From positions 560,441 through 624,440 of the forward strand of contig NW_003101662.1 in NCBI RefSeq assembly GCF_000003855.2: DNA of 64,000 nucleotides. Reading direction: 5' to 3'. Below, one piece after another: positions 23,781-36,337 of this stretch (positions are counted from its first letter, which is position 1; every line of letters begins with the position of its first letter). The translations under genes and the position numbers were made by a program. This stretch comes from Blastomyces gilchristii SLH14081. Taxonomy: Eukaryota > Ascomycota > Eurotiomycetes > Onygenales > Ajellomycetaceae. The notes below the pieces were generated by a model. That model had not been told where the DNA came from and made no database searches. It worked only from the letters and a program-made list of their open reading frames with translations.

Positions 23781-25031
23781 TCTGGATTGATAGAGTAGGG
23801 TTCCATAATTGGGGGATTTACTAGAGATAGATCGAAATATAACTATTCCGCAGTCTTCCGCCGAACCTGGTATTTTTTATCGACTCCTCTACGAAGGGGG
23901 GAGGTTGGGGTATAAACACCTAATCTATGGACGGGCGATAATGAGGTTAACTGCATTCTGATTAGGGAAGGAGTTCATTTATATATATTTATGTATGTAC
24001 TTCCCTAGATACGATACTCAATGTAAGCTTTGATTTTAATAGATCCCATATTAATAATAATCTTAATGACACCTCCAAGGTCTTGTTAAGACGGAGATAA
24101 GCAACTGCAACAGCAACAGCAATACTGCAACCGCCAGGGTTGCTAACACAGTCTAATGACATCCCTACCTTCCAGTCTCCAACTGAATTGACACTTCCTC
24201 TCCCCCGTCCTTCAATACAGTACCAATAGCAATCATTCTGCTCAGTGGGTGAGCTGAGATCTCAAAAGGAACCCACCAATCAAGCGACAGCTCTCCATGT
24301 TATTGTTATGGTATCGGACTTGAGACATTATTCCTTAATGATGCAACGCCAGTATGGGCACTTTTCTGTGACATCTTTGCATTTCAAAGGAAATTTGAAC
24401 ATGTTTCCTGCGGCCGGAAGCTGCAGCCAGGAAGAAAGTGTCATCAATATTAGAGTGGGCAACATCCAGGGTCTCAGAGATATTACTGGACTTTGGGCTC
24501 GTTTGTTCGATTAAAAGGTCCTCCTCCCGTCGGTTGCCGGCAGATATCATGGCTCATCCGCAAAATTGGATAGTTGGTTTGCCCGGGACCCGATGATGAA
24601 GGTCTTGGAGAGGAGAATTATGATGGCAACGAGGATAAAGCAGATTTGGTCTTCTTGACTCACCTAGCATTTCAGGGCCTGCCACATGGGGATATGATTC
24701 AGGCTTCTTGATAATCATGCTGTGTTGGAATTTGAATTTAGATATTTGTTAGTAGGGAAGTTGAAGATATCAAACCTTGTTCTGTATAAAAATAAACGGC
24801 GGCAGCAGCACGTGACCGCTCCGCCGCCTCCAGCTTGGGGCCAGCTGTCGCTTCAGGGTTTTTGCGCCGCGCTTGACTTCTTCCCCAAAGAGGAAGAAAA
24901 AATCGCCAACCCTACTCCTGCAATCGTCCTCTTCCTCTTGGTATCCTATCCATATCCACCCCTCTCTACTCTGTTCTCTCTACCTATATTGTTCTCCTCT
25001 CCCCAGTCCCCTTGTGCCGTAACCCGCCATC
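23781..25031. other. Intergenic region, 1.25 kb
   Basis: Mostly AT-rich. Short frames at 24245-24514 and around 24.6 kb have no recognised motif. The last 120 bases before the Pho88 start are a C/T-rich leader. No exact TACTCCGTA copy lies here. Confidence 0.5.
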
Positions 25032-25231
25032 ATGTCTATGAGCCCGCAAATGTAAGCTAAGTCCATTCTCCTCAAACCACTGTGCGCGTCTGGTGCTTGA
25101 CTCTCCAGCTTGAAAAAAAAAAGGAAAAAAAAGAAGGGGAAAAAGTAGTAGCGGCATAGGATGCCCAGTACTAGTTTTATGATGTCCTATTACTTGAGAG
25201 GAAAGCAGAAAAATAGTCGAGGCTAATAACA

Positions 25232-25269
<38 letters not shown>

Positions 25270-25919
25270 AGAATAAACCTGGCCATCATCCTCGTGATGA
25301 TGCAGGTCTCGAAGAAAATACCCTTCGATAACCCTTCGGTGCTCCTGGGCGTGCGCGCTATGTATATCTGTTCCAACATCCTGATCCTGGGACTGTACCT
25401 CTATGTGCGATCGCAAATAAACAAGAAGAAAGGTTCGTCCGGATTTTTTTTCCCCTTCTTTTTTTCCTGTTCATTCCCTTCTCCGACACGCTATTTTCTA
25501 ACAATAGAATATAAATAATATATACAGACCTCAAAACCCTCAAATACGTCGAGCCAGCCCCGATGGGCTCGCAGGAAGAACCCCGGCCCGTCATCACGAC
25601 CGTGCAGGACTACGACAAGCAGCAGCTCCGCTCCCTCCTTAAGGGCCAGCTGATGGGCGTCGGCATGATGTGCGTCATGCATCTGTACTTCAAGTACACC
25701 AACCCGCTCGTCATCCAGTCCATCATCCCGCTCAAGACGGCGCTCGAGGGCAACCTGGTCAAGATCCACCTGTTCGGCAAGCCGGCCAAGGGCGAGCTGG
25801 AGCGGCCGTGGAAGGCGGCGGCTGGCATGTTCGGCATGGGCCAGGGCGAGGTGAAGAAGGATCGCGCTAGCGTGGAGTCTGCGGAGAAGACGTGGAGGGG
25901 CGGTGCGAAGGAGGAGTAG
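25032..25919 (+). CDS. pho88: ER membrane protein Pho88/Snd3
   Basis: Three exons: 25032..25051, 25272..25432 and 25528..25919, giving 190 residues (yeast Pho88 is 188). Exon 1 is only 20 bases (MSMSPQ and part of I). The protein has two hydrophobic N-terminal segments (NLAIILVMMQVSKKIPF and VRAMYICSNILILGLYLYV), a third around GQLMGVGMMCVMHLYF, and the conserved tail NPLVIQSIIPLKTALEGN and KIHLFGKPAKGELERPWK. The family was named for phosphate uptake and is now known as Snd3, part of the SRP-independent pathway that delivers proteins to the ER. Intron 1 contains a 32-base T run ending five bases before the CAG acceptor. Intron 2 uses donor GTTCGT. Confidence 0.94.
25234..25265 (+). repeat. 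Poly-T (32) in Pho88 intron 1
   Basis: An uninterrupted run of 32 T directly upstream of AAACAG, occupying the polypyrimidine-tract position of the intron. Confidence 0.9.
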
Positions 25920-27523
25920 GACGAATGATTGCACTTCGTTCTGTTTATCTCCCTCTTTCTCTCTTTTTTTTCTTTTTTCTTTTTTTTTTTTTCTTTTTTT
26001 CTTTTTCTTTTTTGTTTTTATTACTCCTTTTTGCCAGGTGCCTGGGTTGTCTTTTATCTAGGCAAAATATAAGAAAGCGCCGGGAAGTTTTTATAATTTT
26101 TGCAGAATATGGAAATGCGGAATACAACTTACTTGGAGCTCTTTTTTTTTTTTTTTTAATCTTTCTCGTTCCTTTTATATATATATTTGTCGAATAGATA
26201 GATATCAACGCCGTCTACGGATGGTATGTATGCATTATTGTTGCATGAGGAATGGCGTTTCTCCCTTGTTTTAACAGTTAACAGTTGATATATTTATTTG
26301 TTTGTAACACATTTTGTTCGTGATATGTTATTTTATTGCATCTGGCGACTCTTTGCATCCAAGGTCCAGGGAGTTAAGACAAAGTATTCAAATGTTCCTC
26401 TCGATCCAAGTGCAACCGCCACCAGGAGAAGCGGGAGCGAGGTTTACTACTACCAATATACTACTTCTACACCTAGTTTTAAATGTATATTTTTTAGTCT
26501 AGTTCTTCTTGAATATATATATATTATAAATAGCGATGGGGTGTTTATACTTCATCCTCCCACCATATGTTCCAGAGGGCGAAGATATATAGAAGATATA
26601 TACACAGTAGTTTAGTTATTATCATGATTGAGATGGATGATGGAAAAATGTTCAGCGATGATTGAACTATTATCCACTTCAAAGAAAGAGGTGGCGAGAT
26701 GCGGCCGGCCCGTCCATAAGGTCCTTTTTTCCCCATATCATATCTTGATCTTTGTTTGTTTTGCCTTGTATATATATGTGTGTATAACTTAGTTTAGTTT
26801 AGTTATATGCAAATAATTACATAATTACAGATGAAGGACGGGGCGTTGTTTTGAAGCACAATGGGGCAAGGTTGGGAATAGATAGAGATAGAGAGCTAGC
26901 TATCTCTCTTTTCAGATGTTCGGTGACAGAGGGAGGTCTGGTGGGGGATTGTTCGATATAATAATATCATTTTATCGGCAGTATATGTATGTATAGGCAA
27001 GTAATAAATAATAATAACTAGTAGATAGATAGAGTAGTTAACTAATGGAAAAGCCACAGTCAAAGCCCAAGCAAGATCCGGGTAAGTTAACTCAATCAGA
27101 ATCATTGCGTCAAACACCCAGCTCATCCGGGCGCCCTAGTTAACTATATATATTATATATATATTACTTGGCTGGAAACCTTCTTCCTCTTCCTCTTCCT
27201 CTTCCTCTTCCTCTTCCCTCTTCTTCTTCTACCAAAAACATCCCCTCCTGTATTCTATATATCACAATCCCATCTCTAGCTCTAGGTGAGTGCTTCTTTC
27301 TTCTTCTCTTCCTCCCCATTATTCTTGGTGATGCCCGCCGCGCCGTATATAACTTAACTTACCCCGCTATTCCCGCCAATTTCCCAACATTTTTATTTTT
27401 TTTCTCGTCTGACCAAGTGTAACTACCCCGCCATAGTGCTTTTTTTTTCTCTTTCTTTGTGTCAACCAACAAACACAGTTTTATATTTTAATTTCCATCC
27501 ATCATCAATAATAACCAGCAACC
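25920..27523. other. Intergenic region with GAPDH promoter
   Basis: The first part is a T/C-rich 3' region after Pho88, with T and CT runs around 25.96-26.03 kb and 26.14-26.16 kb. The second part is the promoter of the highly expressed GAPDH gene, with TTCCTC repeats and a C/T-rich leader up to the CAACC-ATGG start context. Confidence 0.55.
27181..27231 (+). promoter_or_regulatory. (TTCCTC)n pyrimidine tract upstream of GAPDH
   Basis: Six to seven TTCCTC units about 300 bases before the GAPDH start. CT-rich blocks are common in strong fungal promoters next to the transcription start. Regulatory function here is inference. Confidence 0.45.
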
Positions 27524-29150
<1,627 letters not shown>

Positions 29151-30339
29151 CAATCAGCAGCGAGCAGCAGGGAAAGAAGCGTCCTCTAATCCACAAATGA
29201 ACTCTCCTCGTTCCTAGCCCTCTCCCCCTTTTTGAGCAAACCTTAGAGAAAGAAGGAAAAAAAAAAAAAAGAAAAATCAAAAAGGACAAAATTCTTTTTC
29301 TATCTTCTTCTTTTTGTAGTAATTTGTCTGTACTCTTCTTTGCCTCTACATGTGCTGCCTGCCTGCAGGTTTCTGCCATTCAAAAGGACTTTCACGGCGG
29401 TTTGCGGTTCCCCGCGCCCGGCTCTCTTTACAAAAGAAAAAGGAATGTAACGCTTTAAAATCCGTAATTAAAATTAAAGTCTTATTTTTTTATTTTTATT
29501 TTTATTTGTTTTCCTTTCTTTTTCTTCCGTTGAATGTAGGACTTAGTCTGTGTTGTTATAGCGAAGAGAGAGGTGGTTGTTTCTTGAGCTGCTTGTTTGA
29601 TTTACCTAGGTATGGAACAGAATGAGTAGTTAGGTTAGTTGAAGTGTTGTGTAAAACTGTCCTGGATGTTTGTTGCTTGCTAGTTAGTTACATAGTTAAC
29701 TAGTTACTAGTTTAAGTAAAGTTAGTCTTCTCTGGCCACCACCTCCACCTGGCCGCTTCAGAGGAACTTGACTGCTCTAGAAGAAGAAGGGAATGAAGCA
29801 AGAAGAGGAAGCCAGCCAACAGAGGGTCGAAATGAAACATGCTCAATATCCCACTAGTTAACTATATATATATATATATATACACATAGATATGATACAT
29901 CAACAAAAACCTTATTCACAAGTTCTCATCCTCATCACGTGCCTGGATCGGAGCGGAACAACAATGGTCCGTATATCCTTCCGCAAAAAAGCTTCAAATC
30001 CATCAAAACCATCAAATCTGCACATCAAAGTCGCATTTTCTACGAAACAAAACCCCGAAATCCAACCACAATAAAATAATAATAATAATAATATCCCAGC
30101 AATACTTGAAAGGTTTGCCAGCGGGACCCATTTCTAGCGCCAACCCATTTTCCGCCTGTGTTTTATGTTTTTTTGATCCAATTGGGGGAACAAAAGACCA
30201 AAAGGGAGCGCTTGCTTTGCTTAGCTTTGCGCGCCAACTCGGCTCTGCAAGCCTCCTTTGATCATTATTTATTGCATAATAATAATAAACTCCTGCATCC
30301 ATCTTTTTACTCTCTTTTTTCTCTAACCCTCTGTAACAT

Positions 30340-30423
30340 CCATAACCCATAACCCATAACCCATAACCATAACCCACACACGACACACGACACACGACAA
30401 TACGACATACGACATACATACGA
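30340..30423 (+). repeat. CCATAAC and CGACACA tandem repeats
   Basis: About five CCATAAC units run into CGACACA and CGACATA units. They superficially resemble telomeric CCCTAA, but the unit differs. Confidence 0.8.
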
Positions 30424-30503
30424 CCTACAGGCGGAGGGCGCACTTGGTCTGCTTGCTTGTTCCCCGCAAAACTCTCTTTATTTGCGGTTACCTGGTGGTT
30501 TTG

Positions 30504-30780
30504 TTTCTTTCTTTCTTTCTTTCTTTCTTTCTTGTCCTTTGATTTTGGCTTTGCAATTCTTTCTGCTCTCCGCTTACAGTGCGTGCGCGTGGATTTGTTT
30601 TTAGATCCTTTGAGTACAGGTGTACTTTTGCTGCATATTTGTATTTTTTTTGCTTCCTTTTTATATTACCTTACCTTACCTTACCTTTCTTTACCTTTAC
30701 CTTTATTTTTATTTTTATTTTTATTTTTTTTGTTAAGCGTTTCGGCGCTCTTTGTTTTGTTCTCTCTCTCTCTCTCTCTT
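30504..30780 (+). repeat. Simple-repeat cluster upstream of HdaA
   Basis: (TTTC)n at 30504-30532, (CCTTA)n at about 30669-30690, (TTTTTA)n at about 30702-30730 and (TC)n at about 30763-30780, all pyrimidine-biased on the plus strand. Confidence 0.8.
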
Positions 30781-30923
30781 TGGTACACCACATATAGGAA
30801 CCGCAAAGAGAGTGTCTCGATTATGCGCCCTTGAGACCTGTTGCCGGCCCCTCCAATCATATCATTAGACAACGGGAATACCGTACCTAGGTAGTTCCCA
30901 AGAGAACTTTCTCATTGCATACC

Positions 30924-31665
30924 ATGTCAAAAATTGAAGACGACGAGGATGTCGTCATGTCCGACATGGCCCCTCCAACCGTTATCCCCATTGGACCTGG
31001 CCGTCCTTTGAGCGCTAGCCCAGAGAAGCTCCCCAGCCCGCTGGAATTGAACGGCACATCAGCACCAGCACACTCGGGGCAATCGGCATCGATTACAGCT
31101 CCCCGGCCCGCTCCGTCTCAAAGCCACGCCCCGTCATTAATGCAGTCCTTCCGAGAGAGATTCGCTGCGCCACCGGACCACGCCACGGCCGCGACCCCGC
31201 CAACCAAGTCGTCGCCGCCGCACACTCTCAAGTACGGTTCCGACGCAGACAGCCTTGTCGAGGAGGACTCGGACTGGCCCAACGACAACGCCGAGGACAC
31301 GAGGGGCTTACCCCTGGCGTCGCTGGCGACCGGCTTATGCTATGACATCCGCATGCGGTATCACTGTGAAGTCAAGCCGACCCTGGATGTCCATCCCGAA
31401 GACCCTAGGCGCATTTATTATATCTACAAGGAGCTTTGTAAAGCCGGGCTTGTGGATGATCCAGAGTCATCGAGACCGCTGGTCTCGCTGCCGCTGCAGC
31501 GCATTGGGGCGAGAGAAGCGACTGAGGAGGAGATCTCCCTCGTGCATGATACGGAGCATTATGATTTTGTGAAGAGTACAAAGTGTGAGTTTCTACCTCT
31601 AATTCTTATGGAGGGTACTTTTCTCTTTTCTTTCTTTCTTTCTTTTTTTCTTTTCTTCTCTCTCT

Positions 31666-31718
<53 letters not shown>

Positions 31719-33096
31719 GTTTAAATGTATATTAACAGCCAAGGACAGACATGTCGGAGGAGGAGTTAATTGCCCTCGAGCACACGCGGGATTCCATCTA
31801 TTTCAATTCTCTCACGTTTACATCTTCCATCCTGTCATGCGGTGGCGCCATCGAAACCTGCAAGGCTGTCGTGAGTGGGCAGGTGAAGAATGCTATTGCA
31901 GTCATCCGGCCCCCGGGCCACCATGCGGAACAGAACAAGACGATGGGGTTCTGTTTGTTTAATAATGTTTGTGTTGCGGCGAGGGTGTGTCAGAGGGAGT
32001 TTGGGGAGAAGTGTCGGAAGATTTTAATTTTGGACTGGTATGTCGTTGTTTCTTACTGTAATCTCTCCCACACGTGCAACAACTGTTTCGCCCTAAAAGT
32101 AGGTTTACACGAGCTAACGTTGAATCAGGGACGTACATCATGGTAACTAGCTCTTGCTTGTGTGGATGTTCCCCTTCATCTCCATCTCACATATAAGCAG
32201 GAAACGGCGTTCAAAAGGCCTTCTATGATGATCCAAACATCCTTTATATCTCCCTCCACGTGTACAGAGACGGTTCTTTCTATCCCGGTGGCGAAGAGGG
32301 TAATTGGGACCACTGCGGAGAGGGAAATGGACTGGGAAAGTAAGTGCCTTTCGCGTTCTCCCTCGTGATATGTTGCCAACGCTCACTGCGCCCCTAGAAA
32401 TATCAACATCCCCTGGCCAACGCAGGGTATGGGCGATGGCGACTACATGTATGCCTTCCAGGAAGTTGTGATGCCCATCGCGTATGAATTTGATCCGGAT
32501 TTGGTTATCAGTAAGCTCCCGTCCTTTTATATATATATATTGTACATGTTATATTGTATATGCTAAATATATTGTACTAGTATCTGCTGGTTTCGATGCG
32601 GCCGCCGGTGACGAGCTGGGCGGATGCTTCGTGACTCCTCCCTGCTACGCCCATATGACCCGCATGCTTATGAATGTGGCAGGGGGTAAGGTCGCTGTTT
32701 GTCTGGAGGTAAGTTCTTTTTTTTTGTATAATAAAAAAAAAAAAAAAAAGAATTTACTCGATCACGGCCAGTCTTAACCGTAATTTTAAAAATCCAGGGA
32801 GGATATAATTTCCGATCAATATCCAAGTCCGCCCTTGCTGTGACGAGGACGCTGATGGGTGAACCGCCCGACCGCCTCCATGCGCCATCAGCTTCGCGGG
32901 CGGCAGTACACACCGTTAAACGGGTCGCGATGATCCAATCTGCATACTGGAAGTGCATGTATCCGAAAGGTATCCATCTATCTATCTATCTAAGCTAGTC
33001 TTGGCTTTCCGCATCATGGGCCTCTTTGCTAAACCTACGTTTGTTGAATAGGTCCGCCAGAATCTTTCCAGGGTAATAGGGTTCATGGTAAGGACA

Positions 33097-33148
<52 letters not shown>

Positions 33149-34659
33149 AGAATGGGAAGGAGTACTGATCTGGTTTATTTGCTTTTGCAATGTAGATATT
33201 ATACGACAATACCAAGCAAAGCAACTATACGACAACTGCAAACTCACAAGCCTCTACATATACAGAGACACAATCTCCAAATCATTTGAGAATCAAGTAC
33301 TCGCAAGGTCGGACTACAACATACATACATCCTACGAGATTGAATTTCGACCGCTCAACTAACATCACTGTCCTACTATAGTCCAAATTACGACGCGGAA
33401 AACCCGCTCCTTGTCATCTTCCACGATCCGTATGTTAACTATTTTCCTATTTTCCTATTTTCCTTCCCCACTTTCCATCATTGTATTCGCATCCCAGCTA
33501 AATTGTCCCTCCAGACCCGAACTCATGGGCATCCCACACCCGGTCACCAATACACTAGAACCGCACAACTGCTGGCTTGTAAGTTTCTCAAAAAACAACC
33601 AAAAGAATCAAGGACCTCCTCCCCCCTTGGCCCCACGCCCACGGCATGGGAATGGCTAACGGTGGAGCAAAAATAAGGCTGATAGCGTCAAGGACTACGT
33701 CGAATGGGCCATGCAGAACAATTTTGGCGTCATCGACGTTAATATTCCTAAACATATTACTTTGTCTGCGGTGAGTGAGAGAAACAGCCATGCAGGAAGT
33801 TAGATTAGTCAACAAACGCACTCCGTCTTTGGATGTGTGTCTGACTAGTGGTTGTGAATTGTGAAATAGAAATCAGCGGACTATCAGGATGACCACCGCG
33901 CACGTATGCAGATGGGCGATCAGCTAGCTACGTACCTCTGGGAGAATTATATTGAGTGCGTATCTTCCCCCCCCCAATTTTCTACGTTCGTAGTATAAAC
34001 TAATTTCCTTCTGCTCATATGCAACAGACCCAACGACGCCACAAGCATCTTCTTCCTTGGAGTCGGGAACGCATATTTCGGCCTGGCTAATCTCCTTGTG
34101 AACACCGGTGCGTACATTCATACATACCATATCTATATATCTAAAATATATATATCCCAACGAGCACCAGCTGTATCTAACGTCAAGTGATATCCTGCCA
34201 AGCAGAACGTGTCCACGAACGCGTAAGTGGCGTCATCTCCTTCGTGGCCGAGAGCCCCGTCCGCGCTGTCTCGAGCAATACCACAACTTGGCTATCGAAA
34301 TGGTATAAAGAGGTATGTTTCCTTGGTTCCCCCCCCCCCCCCCCCCCCCCGCAACTTTTTTGTTTTTTTTGGCCACTGACAAGCAAGCATCACCCGACCA
34401 GAACTCCCTCGTCTTCGTCTCGCACCTGCACGGCGTCTGGGCCGGGCCGGAGAACAGCCGGAAGCTCTCGAAGCGGTATGGCCGGCTGATACGATCGCCG
34501 AATCGGGGCCTCAATGAGATGCTTAATGCACACAAGGAGGATGTGTTTAAGTTTATGGAGGAGAGGGTGGAAGAGGAGGCGGAGGAGGGGGGGGAGGGGG
34601 TGAAGGAGCAAGGGGAAGGATTAGGGGAAGGACTAGGGGAAGGGGGTAAAGGAGCGTGA
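30924..34659 (+). CDS. hdaA: Class II histone deacetylase Hda1/HdaA with Arb2 domain
   Basis: I assemble 16 exons, all in phase: 30924..31584, 31749..32037, 32129..32142, 32201..32339, 32398..32510, 32581..32708, 32798..32969, 33052..33087, 33196..33307, 33382..33429, 33515..33578, 33678..33770, 33870..33955, 34028..34107, 34206..34312 and 34402..34659, giving 799 residues. The deacetylase domain (about 130-460) shows RPPGHHAE (H278/H279), ILDWDVHHGNG (metal ligands D318 and H320), DGSFYPG, SAGFDAA and CLEGGYN. An Arb2-type domain follows ([40 protein letters not shown]). Hda1 removes acetyl groups from H3/H2B in co-repressor complexes. The tail is Glu/Gly-rich repeats. The weakest junctions are intron 1's acceptor and the GTCGGA donor of intron 9. 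The start is the ATG at 30924; a TTG nine bases upstream is not a start. Confidence 0.92.
31669..31717 (+). repeat. Poly-T (49) in HdaA intron 1
   Basis: 49 consecutive T following TTTC and TC repeats, ending about 31 bases before the proposed acceptor. Confidence 0.9.
33100..33145 (+). repeat. Poly-T (46) in HdaA intron 8
   Basis: 46 consecutive T starting 12 bases after the GTAAGG donor of a 108-base intron. Confidence 0.9.
34329..34350 (+). repeat. Poly-C (22) in HdaA intron 15
   Basis: 22 consecutive C within the last HdaA intron, followed by a T-rich stretch. Confidence 0.9.
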
Positions 34660-35960
34660 GTGGCTTGGTTGATTGATTGGGGGATTTATTCTTTGCTGTT
34701 TGGGGCATCTTCAGTTCTCGGTGATTTGTTTAGTTTCTCTCGGCTGTGATGCTTTGGCTCTGTTGATGCGATTGTTATTATGTGCTATGTGGCGGTGGCA
34801 TTTAAGAGGTGGGACGAGGGCGGATACTCTTGAAAATAGCAGAAGGCAAGTGAGCATCTATGAAATGAATGATCGATGATACATTGTACATTGACATTTC
34901 AGATTACATCACGTTTGTTCCAGTTCAGATTTATGCGGTTATGTCTTCGCTCTCTTAACAATGTATGATATGGCGGATGGCGGAACTACACCAACTAACC
35001 ACGACACGGCTCACAGCGTGAGGCCTTAGGGTTGAATGGGCAAACCAAAAAAAAAAAAAAAGGGCAGCGGAGAAGCAAGAAGGAAACAAGTGTCTGACTG
35101 TTCATGTGGCTACCTCAACACAGAGAAAGCTTCCTACGTCGGATTAAAAAAGCCGTGGTCCCCACAGGCAACCTAACAGCGGCTACCTGGAGTTATATAT
35201 GGATCATCATTGAGTAGGTAAGCTTGCCCTGGGCAGAGAAGGGATGGGTGTTAAGTCTGAAGTGAATGGTTGGTTGTTGGGGAAGGGGAGAAGGCAGGCA
35301 GGCAGGCGGGTTGTAGTTGAGATGAAGATCAAGGGGATGGATGGACAAGAGAAAGAAGAAAGAGAGGAGTCAAGCTGGTGAAAAGAATAGAATGAGTCTC
35401 CTCGAAGGGTATCTTGACTTGTTGGCTGTTGCTGTTGTAGGTGTTTTGCTGTTGACGCGCAGGTTTTGTTGTTGTTATTGCGACTATGGGAGGCCAAAAG
35501 GGGGGGGGGGGGGGTATGTATCTCACTGGTGAAGCATACTTCATTGACTTTGTTTACAGATGGTAGAAGAGCAGTGCTGGAAGGATATGTCCAGTATCAT
35601 CACGTCGCACCTGTATCAAGAGACACATAGCATTTAAGAAAGATTAAGATCATATAGATACCTAGGTATGTACAGACATAGATGCACACAGAGACAACGC
35701 GTGGGGAAAAACATGATACCAGTACATTGGAAATACTCCCGAACCCCTGAGTCTAAATGCCCAATAAAAAATAAATAATATGTATGACTCTTGCCCCCCA
35801 AAGTCCCCTTCGAGAAAATATCACTTAAATTCCTCCAGCCTTTCCCTTACCCACCACACACGCACACACAACACCCGTAGAAACCGGCTCAGAGCCTTCA
35901 AAGGGAGGAAGAAGTAGGAAATGAAAAACACACACAAAAGACAGTGACTCTCTCTCTCTC

Positions 35961-35995
<35 letters not shown>

Positions 35996-36337
35996 CTTCC
36001 CGTCCAAACGCCGGTTCTGCCCTCTTTGTCTCTCCTGCCGCCCAGGGTAATAATTAGAAACCAAAATAAATAAATAAAGATAAAAATAAAATAAAAGCCA
36101 AAGGGGTAAAAAAAGTACAAAGAGATAAGTAAAAATCGGAAAAAAAGAAAAAAAAAAGGGACCTCTTAAGGCAAGACTCTGGTAGAGGTCATCGTAAAAC
36201 CAAGACAAAAGAAAGAAAAAAAAAAAAAAAAAAACAACTTGGCATTGTTCGACTTTTATTTTTTTCCCCCCTTCCCTCCTGTGAATAAAACTAAATTAAC
36301 ATGGTCCTTTGGTGTCCCACAGACACAGTGCAGTTCG
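34660..36337. other. Convergent 3' intergenic region, 1.7 kb
   Basis: Between the stop codons of HdaA and Hsf1. It is rich in simple sequence: A run near 35049-35062, G run near 35502-35514, T run at 35968-35995 (28) and A run at 36216-36234 (19). Frames here are low complexity and not called. Confidence 0.55.

Larger units (their letters stand above)
29151..30923. other. Intergenic region, repeat-rich, 1.8 kb
   Basis: GAPDH 3' UTR followed by the long HdaA upstream region. It holds AT dinucleotides near 29870, CCATAAC and CGACACA tandem repeats at about 30340-30423, and TTTC, CCTTA, TTTTTA and CT repeats at about 30504-30780. No supported gene. Confidence 0.55.

Noticed and set aside
30340..30374. 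CCATAAC repeats as interstitial telomere
   Set aside because: The unit is not CCCTAA and there are only about five copies, so it is a simple repeat.
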